Source: RGIG8748 sp045539515 (GTDB taxonomy: Bacteria; Bacillota; Clostridia; UMGS1810). From it: 64,000 nucleotides of DNA. Below the pieces are notes generated by a model. The model made no database searches. It was given only the letters and a program-made list of their open reading frames with translations, and was not told the DNA's origin. Location of the stretch: positions 1 through 64,000 of the forward strand of contig JAZQFN010000065.1 in assembly GCA_045539515.1 (NCBI GenBank). Direction: 5' to 3'. Positions within the stretch are counted from its first letter, which is position 1; every line of letters begins with the position of its first letter. Both the position numbers and the translations under genes were made by a program. This document shows positions 30,258 through 38,747 of this stretch, piece by piece.

Positions 30258-31544
30258 ATGAGTTCAAAAAGCATAGGAAAATTTGCAATAGTAATTGTTA
30301 TTATTGCTCTGCTGGCATATATTGCCGCATTTGGCCTTCAGATAGGCAACTTTAAGATTCACAATGTTCTTGATGAAGAACACGGTATTAAGAGAGGCAT
30401 TGACCTCGCAGGCGGTTCCGAATTGGTATTCGAGCCCGGTGACGATGCCAAAGATGTAACAGAAGAAGACATGGAAGCTGCACAGGAAGTTCTCCGTACC
30501 AGACTTAGCGCTCAGGGCTATACCGAAGCTATAGTTTCCAAGCACGGTGAAGGCAGAATCAAAGTAGAAATCCCCGGTAAAGACATTAAGGGTGCCGAAG
30601 AGCTCCTCGGTAAGACTGCAAAGCTCAGCTTCGTAGACTACCAGGGCAACGTGGTACTCGAAGGTGACGACGTTAAGGAAGCTAAAGCTGAATGGGCTCC
30701 CAACGGCAGTGGCGTTAACGCAAACATCGTAACCCTTAAGCTCACCGACGAAGGTGCTAAGAAGTTTGAAGAAGCTACAACAACCATAAGCGCTCTTCCC
30801 GAAGGAAGCAACATTATAGCTATCGTTCTTGACGATGCTGTAGTTTCCTCCCCCAGAGTAAGCACACCTATTACAGGTGGCGAATGCTTTATTGAAGGCG
30901 ACTTCACCGAAGAAACTGCCGGCACTCTCGCCAGCCAGATTCAGGGTGGTAAGCTCCCCTTCTCCCTTAAGCTTGCAGAAAGCAGAACAATAGGTGCTAC
31001 ACTTGGTGAAAAGGCTCTCTCCAACTCCCTCTGGGCAGCACTTATCGGTATGATTCTTGTAATGCTCTTTATGATTATCCGTTACAGAATGTGCGGTTTT
31101 GTATCCTGCATTTCTCTCGTAGGCTACATCTCCGTAGTTTGCCTTATCCTTGGTGGATTCGGTATTAACCTTACACTTCCCGGTATTGCCGGCGTTATCC
31201 TTACAATAGGTACTGCAGTTGATGCTAACGTAATTATATTTGAAAGAATCAAGGAGGAACTCTCCAACGGCAAGACCATAAGAGCTGCCGTAGATGCAGG
31301 CTTCCACAGAGCATTCACAGCAATCATTGACTCCAACATTACTACAATCATTGCAGCAGGTGTACTTTACTTCTTTGGTACAGGTACAATCCAGAGCTTT
31401 GCAATTACACTCTTTGTAGGTACATTAGTAAGTATGTTTACTGCTATTACTCTTACAAGATTCTTACTCCGTCAGCTTATGGGCTTCAACCTTAAGAACC
31501 CCAAGCTCTACTGCGCATATAAGGAGGTAAGTAAAAATGCTTAA
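30258..31544 (+). CDS. secD: Protein translocase subunit SecD
   Basis: A 428-residue subunit of the proton-driven SecDF complex that pulls exported proteins from the Sec channel. Helix 1 (about residues 7-28) is followed by GIDLAGGSELVFE, the ectodomain with RTRLSAQGYTEAIV, and six C-terminal helices containing GVILTIGTAVDANVIIFERI. It is short for SecD because the ectodomain head is compact, as in many Firmicutes. Its stop overlaps the secF start by 8 bp, indicating coupled translation. Confidence 0.94.
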   Translation: MSSKSIGKFAIVIVIIALLAYIAAFGLQIGNFKIHNVLDEEHGIKRGIDLAGGSELVFEPGDDAKDVTEEDMEAAQEVLRTRLSAQGYTEAIVSKHGEGRIKVEIPGKDIKGAEELLGKTAKLSFVDYQGNVVLEGDDVKEAKAEWAPNGSGVNANIVTLKLTDEGAKKFEEATTTISALPEGSNIIAIVLDDAVVSSPRVSTPITGGECFIEGDFTEETAGTLASQIQGGKLPFSLKLAESRTIGATLGEKALSNSLWAALIGMILVMLFMIIRYRMCGFVSCISLVGYISVVCLILGGFGINLTLPGIAGVILTIGTAVDANVIIFERIKEELSNGKTIRAAVDAGFHRAFTAIIDSNITTIIAAGVLYFFGTGTIQSFAITLFVGTLVSMFTAITLTRFLLRQLMGFNLKNPKLYCAYKEVSKNA

Positions 31545-32403
31545 TAACATAGTAGAAAAAAGATTTATTTTCATTATCATTTCTTTGGTAATTATTGCAA
31601 CAGGTGTTGCTTGCTACTTTATAAACGGCGGTTTTAACCTTGATATCGACTTTGCCGGCGGTACAGAAATCATCATTTCCGGCATAGAATACGATGAAGC
31701 CAAAATCACCAAGTCCTTAGAATCCATCGAGGGTGTGGACGTTTCCACAGTACAGAAGACTGAAGATGGCGTACTTGTAAAAACAAAGTTCCTGAAAGAT
31801 GCACAGAAAACAGCTGTGGAAAATAAGATTCCTCAGGACTTTAAAGATGCTAAAATCTCCAGTGTAGACAGCATCAGCCCCTCTATTGGTAATGAGCTCT
31901 GGACAAGTGCAGCAGCTTCCATTGCTATTGCAGCACTCCTCATGCTCCTCTACATCACATTCAGATTTGAAGTGCTCTCCGGTATTGCAGCAGTTATTGC
32001 TCTTATCCACGACCTTCTTATTATGATAGCATTCTATGCAATATTCCGCATCCCCGTAAATACATCCTTTATAGCTGCTATCCTTACAATTCTGGGTTAC
32101 TCCATCAACGCTACAATCGTTATCTTCGACAGAATAAGAGAAAACTCCAGACAGGCTTCCAAGAACGAAACCTTCTTTGGCGTTGTTAACAGGAGTATAA
32201 AGCAGACCTTTGCACGTTCTGTAAATACCTCCTTAACAACACTCTTTACACTTGTAGTTCTCTACATTATAGGTGTAGACTCCATTAAGGAATTTGCTCT
32301 TCCCCTTATTGTAGGTATCATAGCAGGTACTTACTCTTCAGTATTTATTTCCGGTTCCATCTGGGCAATGCTCAAGGGCGACAAGAAAGCTTCCTTAAAG
32401 TAA
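31537..32403 (+). CDS. secF: Protein translocase subunit SecF
   Basis: A 288-residue protein with six membrane helices. NLDIDFAGGTEIIIS after helix 1, LGYSINATIVIFDRIREN and RSVNTSLTTLFT in the helical domain are SecF motifs. It overlaps secD by 8 bp and ends at a strong terminator. Confidence 0.94.
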   Translation: MLNNIVEKRFIFIIISLVIIATGVACYFINGGFNLDIDFAGGTEIIISGIEYDEAKITKSLESIEGVDVSTVQKTEDGVLVKTKFLKDAQKTAVENKIPQDFKDAKISSVDSISPSIGNELWTSAAASIAIAALLMLLYITFRFEVLSGIAAVIALIHDLLIMIAFYAIFRIPVNTSFIAAILTILGYSINATIVIFDRIRENSRQASKNETFFGVVNRSIKQTFARSVNTSLTTLFTLVVLYIIGVDSIKEFALPLIVGIIAGTYSSVFISGSIWAMLKGDKKASLK

Positions 32404-32425
32404 TAGTAAACTCACTTTACAACAA

Positions 32426-32468
32426 AATCCCCACTCTGCATAATAAAATGCCGTGTGGGGATTTTTTA
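32426..32468 (+). terminator. Terminator of the secDF operon
   Basis: AATCCCCAC pairs with GTGGGGATT, followed by TTTTTAT. Confidence 0.85.
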
Positions 32469-32520
32469 TATTACTATTAATATAAGACAAGATTAATATC
32501 ATGATTGCAAAGGCATATTT

Positions 32521-32576
32521 CATATTGCGTAGCAATATTTCATACGCGTAGCGTATTTCATTTGCCACAGGCAAAT
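32521..32576. repeat. Array of short palindromes spaced by TTTCA
   Basis: Three consecutive small palindromes, ATATTGC-gta-GCAATAT (32522-32538), ATACGC-gta-GCGTAT (32542-32556) and ATTTGC-cacag-GCAAAT (32560-32576), are joined by TTTCA-type spacers. The arms differ while symmetry and spacing are kept. A similar ATTTGC/GCAAAT unit overlaps the queA stop at 26141-26163. Confidence 0.65.
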
Positions 32577-32587
32577 TTCATTGAAAA

Positions 32588-32611
32588 AACGACTTGTCAA
32601 AACAAGCCGTT
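32588..32611 (-). terminator. Terminator of the tRNA-Leu gene
   Basis: ACGACTTG/CAAGCCGT stem around TCAAAA; on the minus strand it reads into TTTTTT directly after the tRNA. Confidence 0.8.
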
Positions 32612-32616
32612 TTTTC

Positions 32617-32703
32617 TGGTGCCGGTGGTCGGGGTCGAACCGACACGGTGTTGCCACCACGAGATTTTGAGTCTCGCACGTCTGCCAATTCCATCACACC
32701 GGC
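32617..32703 (-). tRNA. tRNA-Leu (anticodon CAA)
   Basis: On the minus strand the acceptor arms GCCGGTG and CACCGGC pair, with discriminator A and an encoded CCA. A D-arm, a 7-base anticodon loop CTCAAAA giving anticodon CAA, a long leucine-type variable arm (GGTGGCAACACC region) and the T-arm GGTTCGACCC are all present. It reads UUG codons. It has its own terminator and stands alone between secF and a MATE gene. Confidence 0.95.
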
Positions 32704-32772
32704 GTTTATTTAACTACCCAATTATTATAACACATTCCTTTACACATTGCAAGATGTTTTTACCATTTATTT

Positions 32773-34122
32773 TTATTGTGTTTTTTTCTTCTTAACTTTC
32801 CCAAAAAGGACATAATAACCCACAACAAGTACAACTGTAGCTCCAAACCATGCTATGGGTTCAGCATAGAAAAGATACATCCTGCCAAACATTTTGGGGA
32901 GTAAAATTGCTGCGCCCACACGCATTACAAGCTCTGCAACTCCCGAAAACATAGGCACTGTGCCGTTACCCAGACCGCTTATTGCCGAGCGGTAAACATG
33001 AAGTATATAGAGTATCGGCAGGAAGATACACATTACCCTGAGGTATCCGTAAGCTATATGCATTGTAGCCTCATATAAGTCGGAGCCGGATTCAATAAAC
33101 AGCGAAAGCACATTTTCGCCAAAGAAAATAAGACATACGCCTATTATAACAGAAGTTGTAATGCCTATTATATTGCCCCACCTTACACCAAGAGAAATGC
33201 GCTTTATATTTCCCGCACCGAGATTTTGTCCCACATAGGTAGTAACGGCATATCCATAGGAAATGCCGGCAGTTTCAAGCAGACTGTAGAGTCTTCCCGT
33301 AGCAGTAAAACCTGCTACAAACACAAGACCAAAGCCATTGGTAACAAACTGCACCACAAGACCTCCGAGAGAGATAATAACATTTTGAAGCAGCATAGGT
33401 ACACCAAGGTACAAAAGTCTTTTTACAAGAGCAATTTTCACCTTAAAATACTGTCTGTCAAAGGATACCACATCTATCCTCATAAGACATACAAGAGAAT
33501 AAAGCGCAGCCACAACCTGAGCAATAACTGTTGCTATAACAGCCCCTGCAATGCCCCAGCCAAAGGGCCATACAAAGAGAATATCCAAAACCACATTGGT
33601 GACCGAAGCTATAATCATAGCCTTTAACGGTGCACTGCTGTTGCCAAGGGCTCTTAAGTGGCAGGCAGCATAGTTATAGGCAACTATTGCCGGGGCGCCA
33701 AGATAGTATATGCGCATATACAAAAGTGCCTCATCCATTATCTCCGAGGGAGTATTTAAAAGCAAAAGCAGAGGTCTTAATATAAGCTGACCTCCCAATG
33801 CAAGTATTACAGATATCACGGCCGAAAGTATAGCAGAATTAGCCATGTTCTTTCGTATGGCATCCACATTATCCGCACCGAATTCCTGCGCTACAGGCAC
33901 AGAAAAGCCCTGAGTAAAGCCCTGAATTGCCGACAGGAGCATCCATGTAACCCATGCACCTGCTCCTACTGCCGCAAGGGCATTTACACCTAAAAACTGC
34001 CCTACAATGGCAGTATCGGTAATAGTATATAATTCCTGAAATACGTTGCCTGCCATAAGAGGCAGAGCAAATTTAAATAAAAGGGCACCGGAGTGCCCTT
34101 TTGTCATATCTTTTGTTTTCAT
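32773..34122 (-). CDS. MATE family efflux transporter
   Basis: A 449-residue, twelve-helix membrane protein. LFKFALPLMAGNVFQELYTITDTAIVGQFLG at the N-terminus, GTVPMFSGVAELVMR in the second half and internal two-fold repetition are typical of MATE antiporters that expel drugs or metabolites with Na+ or H+. ATG 34122 is chosen because it lies one base after the stop of the upstream gene (TGATATG), indicating translational coupling. The last gene of a minus-strand run starting at galM or nhaC. Substrate unknown. Confidence 0.9.
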   Translation of the reverse strand: MKTKDMTKGHSGALLFKFALPLMAGNVFQELYTITDTAIVGQFLGVNALAAVGAGAWVTWMLLSAIQGFTQGFSVPVAQEFGADNVDAIRKNMANSAILSAVISVILALGGQLILRPLLLLLNTPSEIMDEALLYMRIYYLGAPAIVAYNYAACHLRALGNSSAPLKAMIIASVTNVVLDILFVWPFGWGIAGAVIATVIAQVVAALYSLVCLMRIDVVSFDRQYFKVKIALVKRLLYLGVPMLLQNVIISLGGLVVQFVTNGFGLVFVAGFTATGRLYSLLETAGISYGYAVTTYVGQNLGAGNIKRISLGVRWGNIIGITTSVIIGVCLIFFGENVLSLFIESGSDLYEATMHIAYGYLRVMCIFLPILYILHVYRSAISGLGNGTVPMFSGVAELVMRVGAAILLPKMFGRMYLFYAEPIAWFGATVVLVVGYYVLFGKVKKKKTQ

Positions 34123-34123
34123 A

Positions 34124-34636
34124 TCAATAACCCAATATACATAACTTAATGCCTGCACCAATGAGGAAAAATGCCCTTAGGGACTCTATGAGGTACTCAC
34201 CTGCATTATCAAGCTGAAGATACTCATATACGCTTTTGACCCATGCTTCAAAGAGATAAATTATAAGTTCTCTGAAATTGGTCTTATCTGCATCGGAGGA
34301 AGCCTCGGCAAGAATAAAAATATTCTCCCATACGCTTCCGTCATATATTTCATCGTACCTTAAAAGATTGAACTCCTTTATGTTATCTGCCCATGCGTTT
34401 GCATAGAGCATACCTCCGCCTATAGCGTTGGAGCAAAGCCCAAGATAGTAGCCTGTGGTGTTGCCCTTGAAAGTGGCTTTGAATTCCTCATTCTTAAGCC
34501 ACTCCATAGAGTATTTAAGCCCTACCTCGGAAAGCTCGGGAATCATAATGAGCTCTTCGTCGATATATTCCTTTTCTCTGGCTTTATCCGCCAGAAGCTT
34601 TAAAAGATTGTTGAAATATTCTTTACTGCTATGCAT
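34124..34636 (-). CDS. Hypothetical helical protein
   Basis: A 170-residue, mostly helical soluble protein with no motif that I recognise. The middle holds the Gly-rich CSNAIGGGMLYANAWAD, and the C-terminal 20 residues are hydrophobic (AFFLIGAGIKLCILG), perhaps a membrane-associated helix. It sits between a lipid kinase and the MATE transporter, with gaps of about 10 and 1 bp, so it belongs to the same operon. Confidence 0.6.
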   Translation of the reverse strand: MHSSKEYFNNLLKLLADKAREKEYIDEELIMIPELSEVGLKYSMEWLKNEEFKATFKGNTTGYYLGLCSNAIGGGMLYANAWADNIKEFNLLRYDEIYDGSVWENIFILAEASSDADKTNFRELIIYLFEAWVKSVYEYLQLDNAGEYLIESLRAFFLIGAGIKLCILGY

Positions 34637-34646
34637 ACTGTTTTAC

Positions 34647-35531
34647 CTACTTTACAATTGATACTGCAGTCTGTATGTTGGATATTTCCACTACAGAACC
34701 GGTTTTTGCGTGTTCGCCGTCAATGGACCAGTCCATATCACCATCAAAGATCATTTCCACGTGCTTACCTTTAACAAACTCAAAGGAATCTCCCTCAAAA
34801 TTTGAGGTTGTAAGTCCGTTGATAATATGAGTAAAATCGTTAATGTTCTTGGGTGTCTTTACAAGTACCATTTCAAAAAGTCCGTCATTCATTTTTACCA
34901 AGTCTGAATTAAGCTTTACAATACCGCCCACAGAGGTGGTGTTGGTAACACTTCCGAAGATATAGTCACCCTCAAGCCGGGCACCGTCAACAACGGTTTT
35001 AACGTGGTAAGATACTATTTTGGTAATATCCTTTACCCCTTCAAAAACATATGCCAGATGTCCGAATATATTTTTGAAGTTCTGAGATGTATTGTAGGAT
35101 ACAGCCGTAAACACTCCAAAGGATGCAATATAGGAAAAATACCTTTCGTTATTGAAGTTACCCACATCTATTGAGTAATGGTATCCGTCCACAATTGCCT
35201 TTGCCGCGGTCTTGCAGTCGGTAGGAAGCTCCAGTGTTTTGGCAAAATCGTTGGTACTTCCTGTGGGGATATACCCCACAGGAATATTTTTGCCGGATTT
35301 CAGCAAACCAGTTATTACTTCATTTAATGTTCCGTCACCGCCGCTTGCCACAATAATATCCGTATCATCGGGCACATTCTCGGCGATTTCGGTAGCGTGA
35401 CCGCGATATAAAGTTGTCTGAACCTGTACAACGTAGCCTGCTTCGTTAAATATACGAAGCACATCTAAAAGTACCGGCTTAATCTTTACTTTACCCGAAA
35501 AGGGATTGATGATAAAAACCATTTTTTTCAT
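34647..35531 (-). CDS. YegS/BmrU-type lipid (diacylglycerol) kinase
   Basis: A 294-residue kinase. INPFSGK at the N-terminus, VASGGDGTLNEVITGL (about residues 62-77) and IPTGSTNDFAKTL are the nucleotide-binding and catalytic motifs of the diacylglycerol kinase/LCB5 fold. ATG 35531 is chosen because AAAGGTG lies nine bases upstream; the GTG at 35543 overlaps that site. Substrate probably diacylglycerol or a similar lipid. Confidence 0.88.
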   Translation of the reverse strand: MKKMVFIINPFSGKVKIKPVLLDVLRIFNEAGYVVQVQTTLYRGHATEIAENVPDDTDIIVASGGDGTLNEVITGLLKSGKNIPVGYIPTGSTNDFAKTLELPTDCKTAAKAIVDGYHYSIDVGNFNNERYFSYIASFGVFTAVSYNTSQNFKNIFGHLAYVFEGVKDITKIVSYHVKTVVDGARLEGDYIFGSVTNTTSVGGIVKLNSDLVKMNDGLFEMVLVKTPKNINDFTHIINGLTTSNFEGDSFEFVKGKHVEMIFDGDMDWSIDGEHAKTGSVVEISNIQTAVSIVK

Positions 35532-35565
35532 ATCCGGAAACACCTTTCCTTAAAGGAACACATAT

Positions 35566-37410
35566 TTAAGCATTCTTGGAAGCTGTAACTTTCTTAATGA
35601 TAATGAGTGCAGCAATGGTAATTACTACAAGTATGGGGAATACTACAAACCAGCTTCTTAAAGCTTCGAAGCCTACCATTAAGTATCCGAGGAAGGATAT
35701 AACTGCAACGGTAATTGCATAGGGAAGCTGTGTGGAAACGTGGTTCAAGTGGTTACATCTTGCACCTGCAGAGGACATAATTGTGGTATCAGAAATAGGT
35801 GAGCAGTGGTCACCGCAAACCGCACCTGCAAGACAAGCAGACATACCAATGATAAGAAGGTCTGAGCCGGGCTCAAATATAAGGGTAACTATAGGAATAA
35901 GAATACCGAAGGTACCCCATGATGTACCTGTGGAGAATGCAAGCACACATGCCACCAGGAAGATAACTGCAGGCAGGAAGTTTGCAAGTCCGGGAGCAGC
36001 GTTTGTCATAGCTGCGTCTACGAATACACCGATACCGAGTACATCGTTTGCTACGTTCTTAAGTGCTGTAGCAAAGAAGAGGATAAGAATTGCCGGTACC
36101 ATTGCATTGAAGCCGGAGGGAACTCTTTCCATAGATTCCTTGAAGGAAACTATGCCTCTTAAAGCATAGTAGATAATAGTAATAACCAAAGCTATAAGAG
36201 CACCCATAGGAAGACCTACTGTAGCATCTGTATCACCAAATGCGGTTATAAAGTCTGAACCTGCCCAGAATCCGCCTACATAGAGGAGAGAAAGTACGCA
36301 GGAAACTATGAGTACCAATACCGGGAAAAGTAAATCTATAACCTTACCCTTTACATTGGGTGTATCGTCTGTATCGTTGTCAACCGTTTCTTCAGCGCCC
36401 TGAAGAGCGAGCTTATTCTGCTTAACCATAGGACCGTAATCAAACTTCATAAGCACAAGAGCAATTATAAATACAAAGGTGATAAGAGAATAGAAGTTGT
36501 AGGGAATTGCACGGATAAAGAGTTCCAGACCTTCACCTTCGGGAGCGTAGCCTGCAACAGCTGCAGCCCAGGAGGATACAGGAGCTATCATACAAATAGG
36601 TGCTGCTGTAGCATCTATAAGGTATGCAAACTTGGATCTGGAAACCTTCTTGGAGTCGATTACGGGACGCATTACGCTGCCTACTGTAAGACAGTTGAAG
36701 TAGTCGTCTATGAATATAAGCACACCAAGTACAAATGTAGCAAGCTGTGCACCTACTGCAGACTTAACATGAACCTTAGCCCACGCACCGAATGCCGCAC
36801 TTCCGCCTGCCTTATTGATAAGAGCAACCATTACGCCCAGTACAATAAGAAAGATAAAGATACCTGCATTACCTGCAAACGAAGGAATAAGACCTACATT
36901 GATAACGGTATCTATTGTGTTTACAACATTGAAATCTGTTGAGAACAATGCCGCAAGCAATACACCTATAAACAATGAGCTGTATACTTCCTTTGTAATA
37001 AGTGCAAGGAGAATTGCAATAATCGGAGGAGCAATAGTCGCTACCGTTCCGAAATAACGGGAAGATGTTTCAACTTTGCCTTCGCCGCCACACTCACCGC
37101 AGGTGATTTCTGCGTATGTGAGTTTACCTTCGCAGGCTTTACATTCCGAAACTATTACACCTTCACCCTTACAATCTGCACAATCCTTGGATGCTTCATC
37201 CAATTTGGAGCAGGGCTCGCAAGAGTTAATCAATTTACCTGTGCCCGAACAGGGAATACAATTAGCCGGGTCATCAGGACATACATAACCGCTTCCGCCA
37301 CATTCGGAGCAAGTTGTAGTGCCGCTGTTCTTAACGGTTGTTGCAAGGACAACTACTGCAACAAGCATAATCAAAACAGCAACAAGCTTCAAGATTTTGC
37401 TTTTGTTCAT
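35566..37410 (-). CDS. NhaC-type Na+/H+ antiporter with DnaJ-like cysteine-rich insert
   Basis: A 614-residue protein. ATG 37410 is preferred, eight bases after AAAGGATGG. Helix 1 (about residues 5-24) is followed by about 95 residues rich in DnaJ-type repeats: CSECGGSG, CIPCSGTG, CADCKGEG, CKACEGK and CGECGGEG. After that the antiporter domain begins (TIAPPIIAILLALITKEVYSS), with about eleven helices and the family motifs IFIDDYFNCLTVGSVMRPV and FSTGTSWGTFGILIP. NhaC-family antiporters normally lack a CxxCxGxG module. The module sits between helices 1 and 2, so it is likely one exposed loop domain that may bind zinc. Confidence 0.85.
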   Translation of the reverse strand: MNKSKILKLVAVLIMLVAVVVLATTVKNSGTTTCSECGGSGYVCPDDPANCIPCSGTGKLINSCEPCSKLDEASKDCADCKGEGVIVSECKACEGKLTYAEITCGECGGEGKVETSSRYFGTVATIAPPIIAILLALITKEVYSSLFIGVLLAALFSTDFNVVNTIDTVINVGLIPSFAGNAGIFIFLIVLGVMVALINKAGGSAAFGAWAKVHVKSAVGAQLATFVLGVLIFIDDYFNCLTVGSVMRPVIDSKKVSRSKFAYLIDATAAPICMIAPVSSWAAAVAGYAPEGEGLELFIRAIPYNFYSLITFVFIIALVLMKFDYGPMVKQNKLALQGAEETVDNDTDDTPNVKGKVIDLLFPVLVLIVSCVLSLLYVGGFWAGSDFITAFGDTDATVGLPMGALIALVITIIYYALRGIVSFKESMERVPSGFNAMVPAILILFFATALKNVANDVLGIGVFVDAAMTNAAPGLANFLPAVIFLVACVLAFSTGTSWGTFGILIPIVTLIFEPGSDLLIIGMSACLAGAVCGDHCSPISDTTIMSSAGARCNHLNHVSTQLPYAITVAVISFLGYLMVGFEALRSWFVVFPILVVITIAALIIIKKVTASKNA

Positions 37411-37453
37411 TTTCTTGACCATCCTTTAAATTTTTTTATTTTGAGCGAATACT

Positions 37454-38500
37454 TTATTCGCAATCAAACGAGTAAATAGTTGTGTAGTCATACTTATCTC
37501 CGCACTTAACCACAGCCGAGGGGAAGTGAGAGTAAGATGTACAGTTGGGGAATATCTGGGTTTCCAGAGCTATGCCCTGATAAGCTTCATAGGTAGAGCC
37601 GTCCTTAAAGGAATCGGTATTGGATATTCCCTGACCGGAGTAAATCTGCACACCGGGCTTATCGGTAATAGTTGTCATTGTAATACCGGTCTTGTCGCCG
37701 GTAAGGTATGCAACTTCTCTTAAGCCGGTACCGCGGAGCACAAAGTTATGGTCGTAGCCATTAACCTTTTTAACCTGCTCAAAGTCGGAGAATATGTCCT
37801 CTCCCACCTTCTTGCCATCTGTAAAGTCAAAGGGTGTACCCTTTACGCTTAAGATTTCGCCGGTGGGGATTACGCCCTCGCCTATGGGTGTATAAAAATC
37901 CGCATTAAGCTTTAATGTGTGGTTGAGCATAGTGCCCGAGTTATGACCGTTCATATTGAAATAGCTGTGATTTGTAAAGTTGATTATGGTATCCTTATTT
38001 GCCACAGCCTCATAGTGTATGCGCAAAGCTTTGTCTTCCAGAGTAAAGGTTACAATGGCATTTAAATCTCCCGGAAAGCCGTTTTCACCATCCGGGCTGA
38101 AGAATTCAAAGGACAAGGAATCAGCATCTTCGCTTTCAAAGCTGCCCTTCCAGAGACGTCTGCCGAAATTTGCCCAGCCGGAATGAAGAATATTTTCGTT
38201 TTCGTTGGCTTCACAGGTAAAAACCTCGCCGTCTATTTCAAAAGTCGCGTTTTCTATTCTATTGGCAAATCTGCCTACGGTCATACCGTGGCAACCCTTA
38301 TTAACCATATAGCTTTCCAGGGTATCTCTGCCGAGCAAAACATCCACATCGCCGTTTTTTGTACCGCACAGGGTAAGACTTTTTATTATGCAGCCGTAGT
38401 CAAGAAACTCTGCCTTAAGACCCTTGTGGTTATCTACAGAGTAAAGAAACACATCCTCGCCGGTAGGCAATGTGCCGAACTTTGTCTTAGTAATACTCAT
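37454..38500 (-). CDS. galM: Aldose 1-epimerase
   Basis: A 348-residue mutarotase interconverting alpha and beta sugars. HGMTVGRFANRI, NFTNHSYFNMNGH with the catalytic His, GYDHNFVL and the C-terminal ALETQIFPNC are diagnostic. ATG 38500 follows AAAGGAAAG; the upstream TTG is rejected. Cytoplasmic. It is 44 bp upstream of the antiporter gene in the same direction. Confidence 0.92.
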   Translation of the reverse strand: MSITKTKFGTLPTGEDVFLYSVDNHKGLKAEFLDYGCIIKSLTLCGTKNGDVDVLLGRDTLESYMVNKGCHGMTVGRFANRIENATFEIDGEVFTCEANENENILHSGWANFGRRLWKGSFESEDADSLSFEFFSPDGENGFPGDLNAIVTFTLEDKALRIHYEAVANKDTIINFTNHSYFNMNGHNSGTMLNHTLKLNADFYTPIGEGVIPTGEILSVKGTPFDFTDGKKVGEDIFSDFEQVKKVNGYDHNFVLRGTGLREVAYLTGDKTGITMTTITDKPGVQIYSGQGISNTDSFKDGSTYEAYQGIALETQIFPNCTSYSHFPSAVVKCGDKYDYTTIYSFDCE

Positions 38501-38647
38501 AAAAACCAATCTTTCCTTTCGTTAATAAAAGTCGTAAATACACATATATGATAATTTTAACATATTCTATGTAACAAGTCAAACAATACTTTACAGTATT
38601 TGACGTTATTTTATTCAATTCTGTAAAAACAGATGTTTATTTTAAAT

Positions 38648-38676
38648 TTGACATACGCCTAAAAAAATGCTATAAT
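38648..38676 (+). promoter_or_regulatory. Consensus promoter of lysA
   Basis: TTGACA (38648-38653), 17-bp spacer, TATAAT (38671-38676), about 70 bp before ATG 38748. No riboswitch is seen in this leader, unlike asd. Confidence 0.85.
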
Positions 38677-38747
38677 TATTCTGTATATAATGGATGGTTG
38701 TATTCATTTTGCGTGCACATTACCGCAGCTATGTAAGGAGGTACACT

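Noticed and set aside
30264..31307. Long minus-strand ORF opposite secD (347 codons)
   Set aside because: It is the shadow of secD, with an unlikely Cys/Tyr/Asn-rich composition and no ribosome binding site.
32521..32576. CRISPR array
   Set aside because: The repeated units are themselves palindromes with variable arms; there are no constant repeats with unique spacers of about 30 bp and no cas genes.
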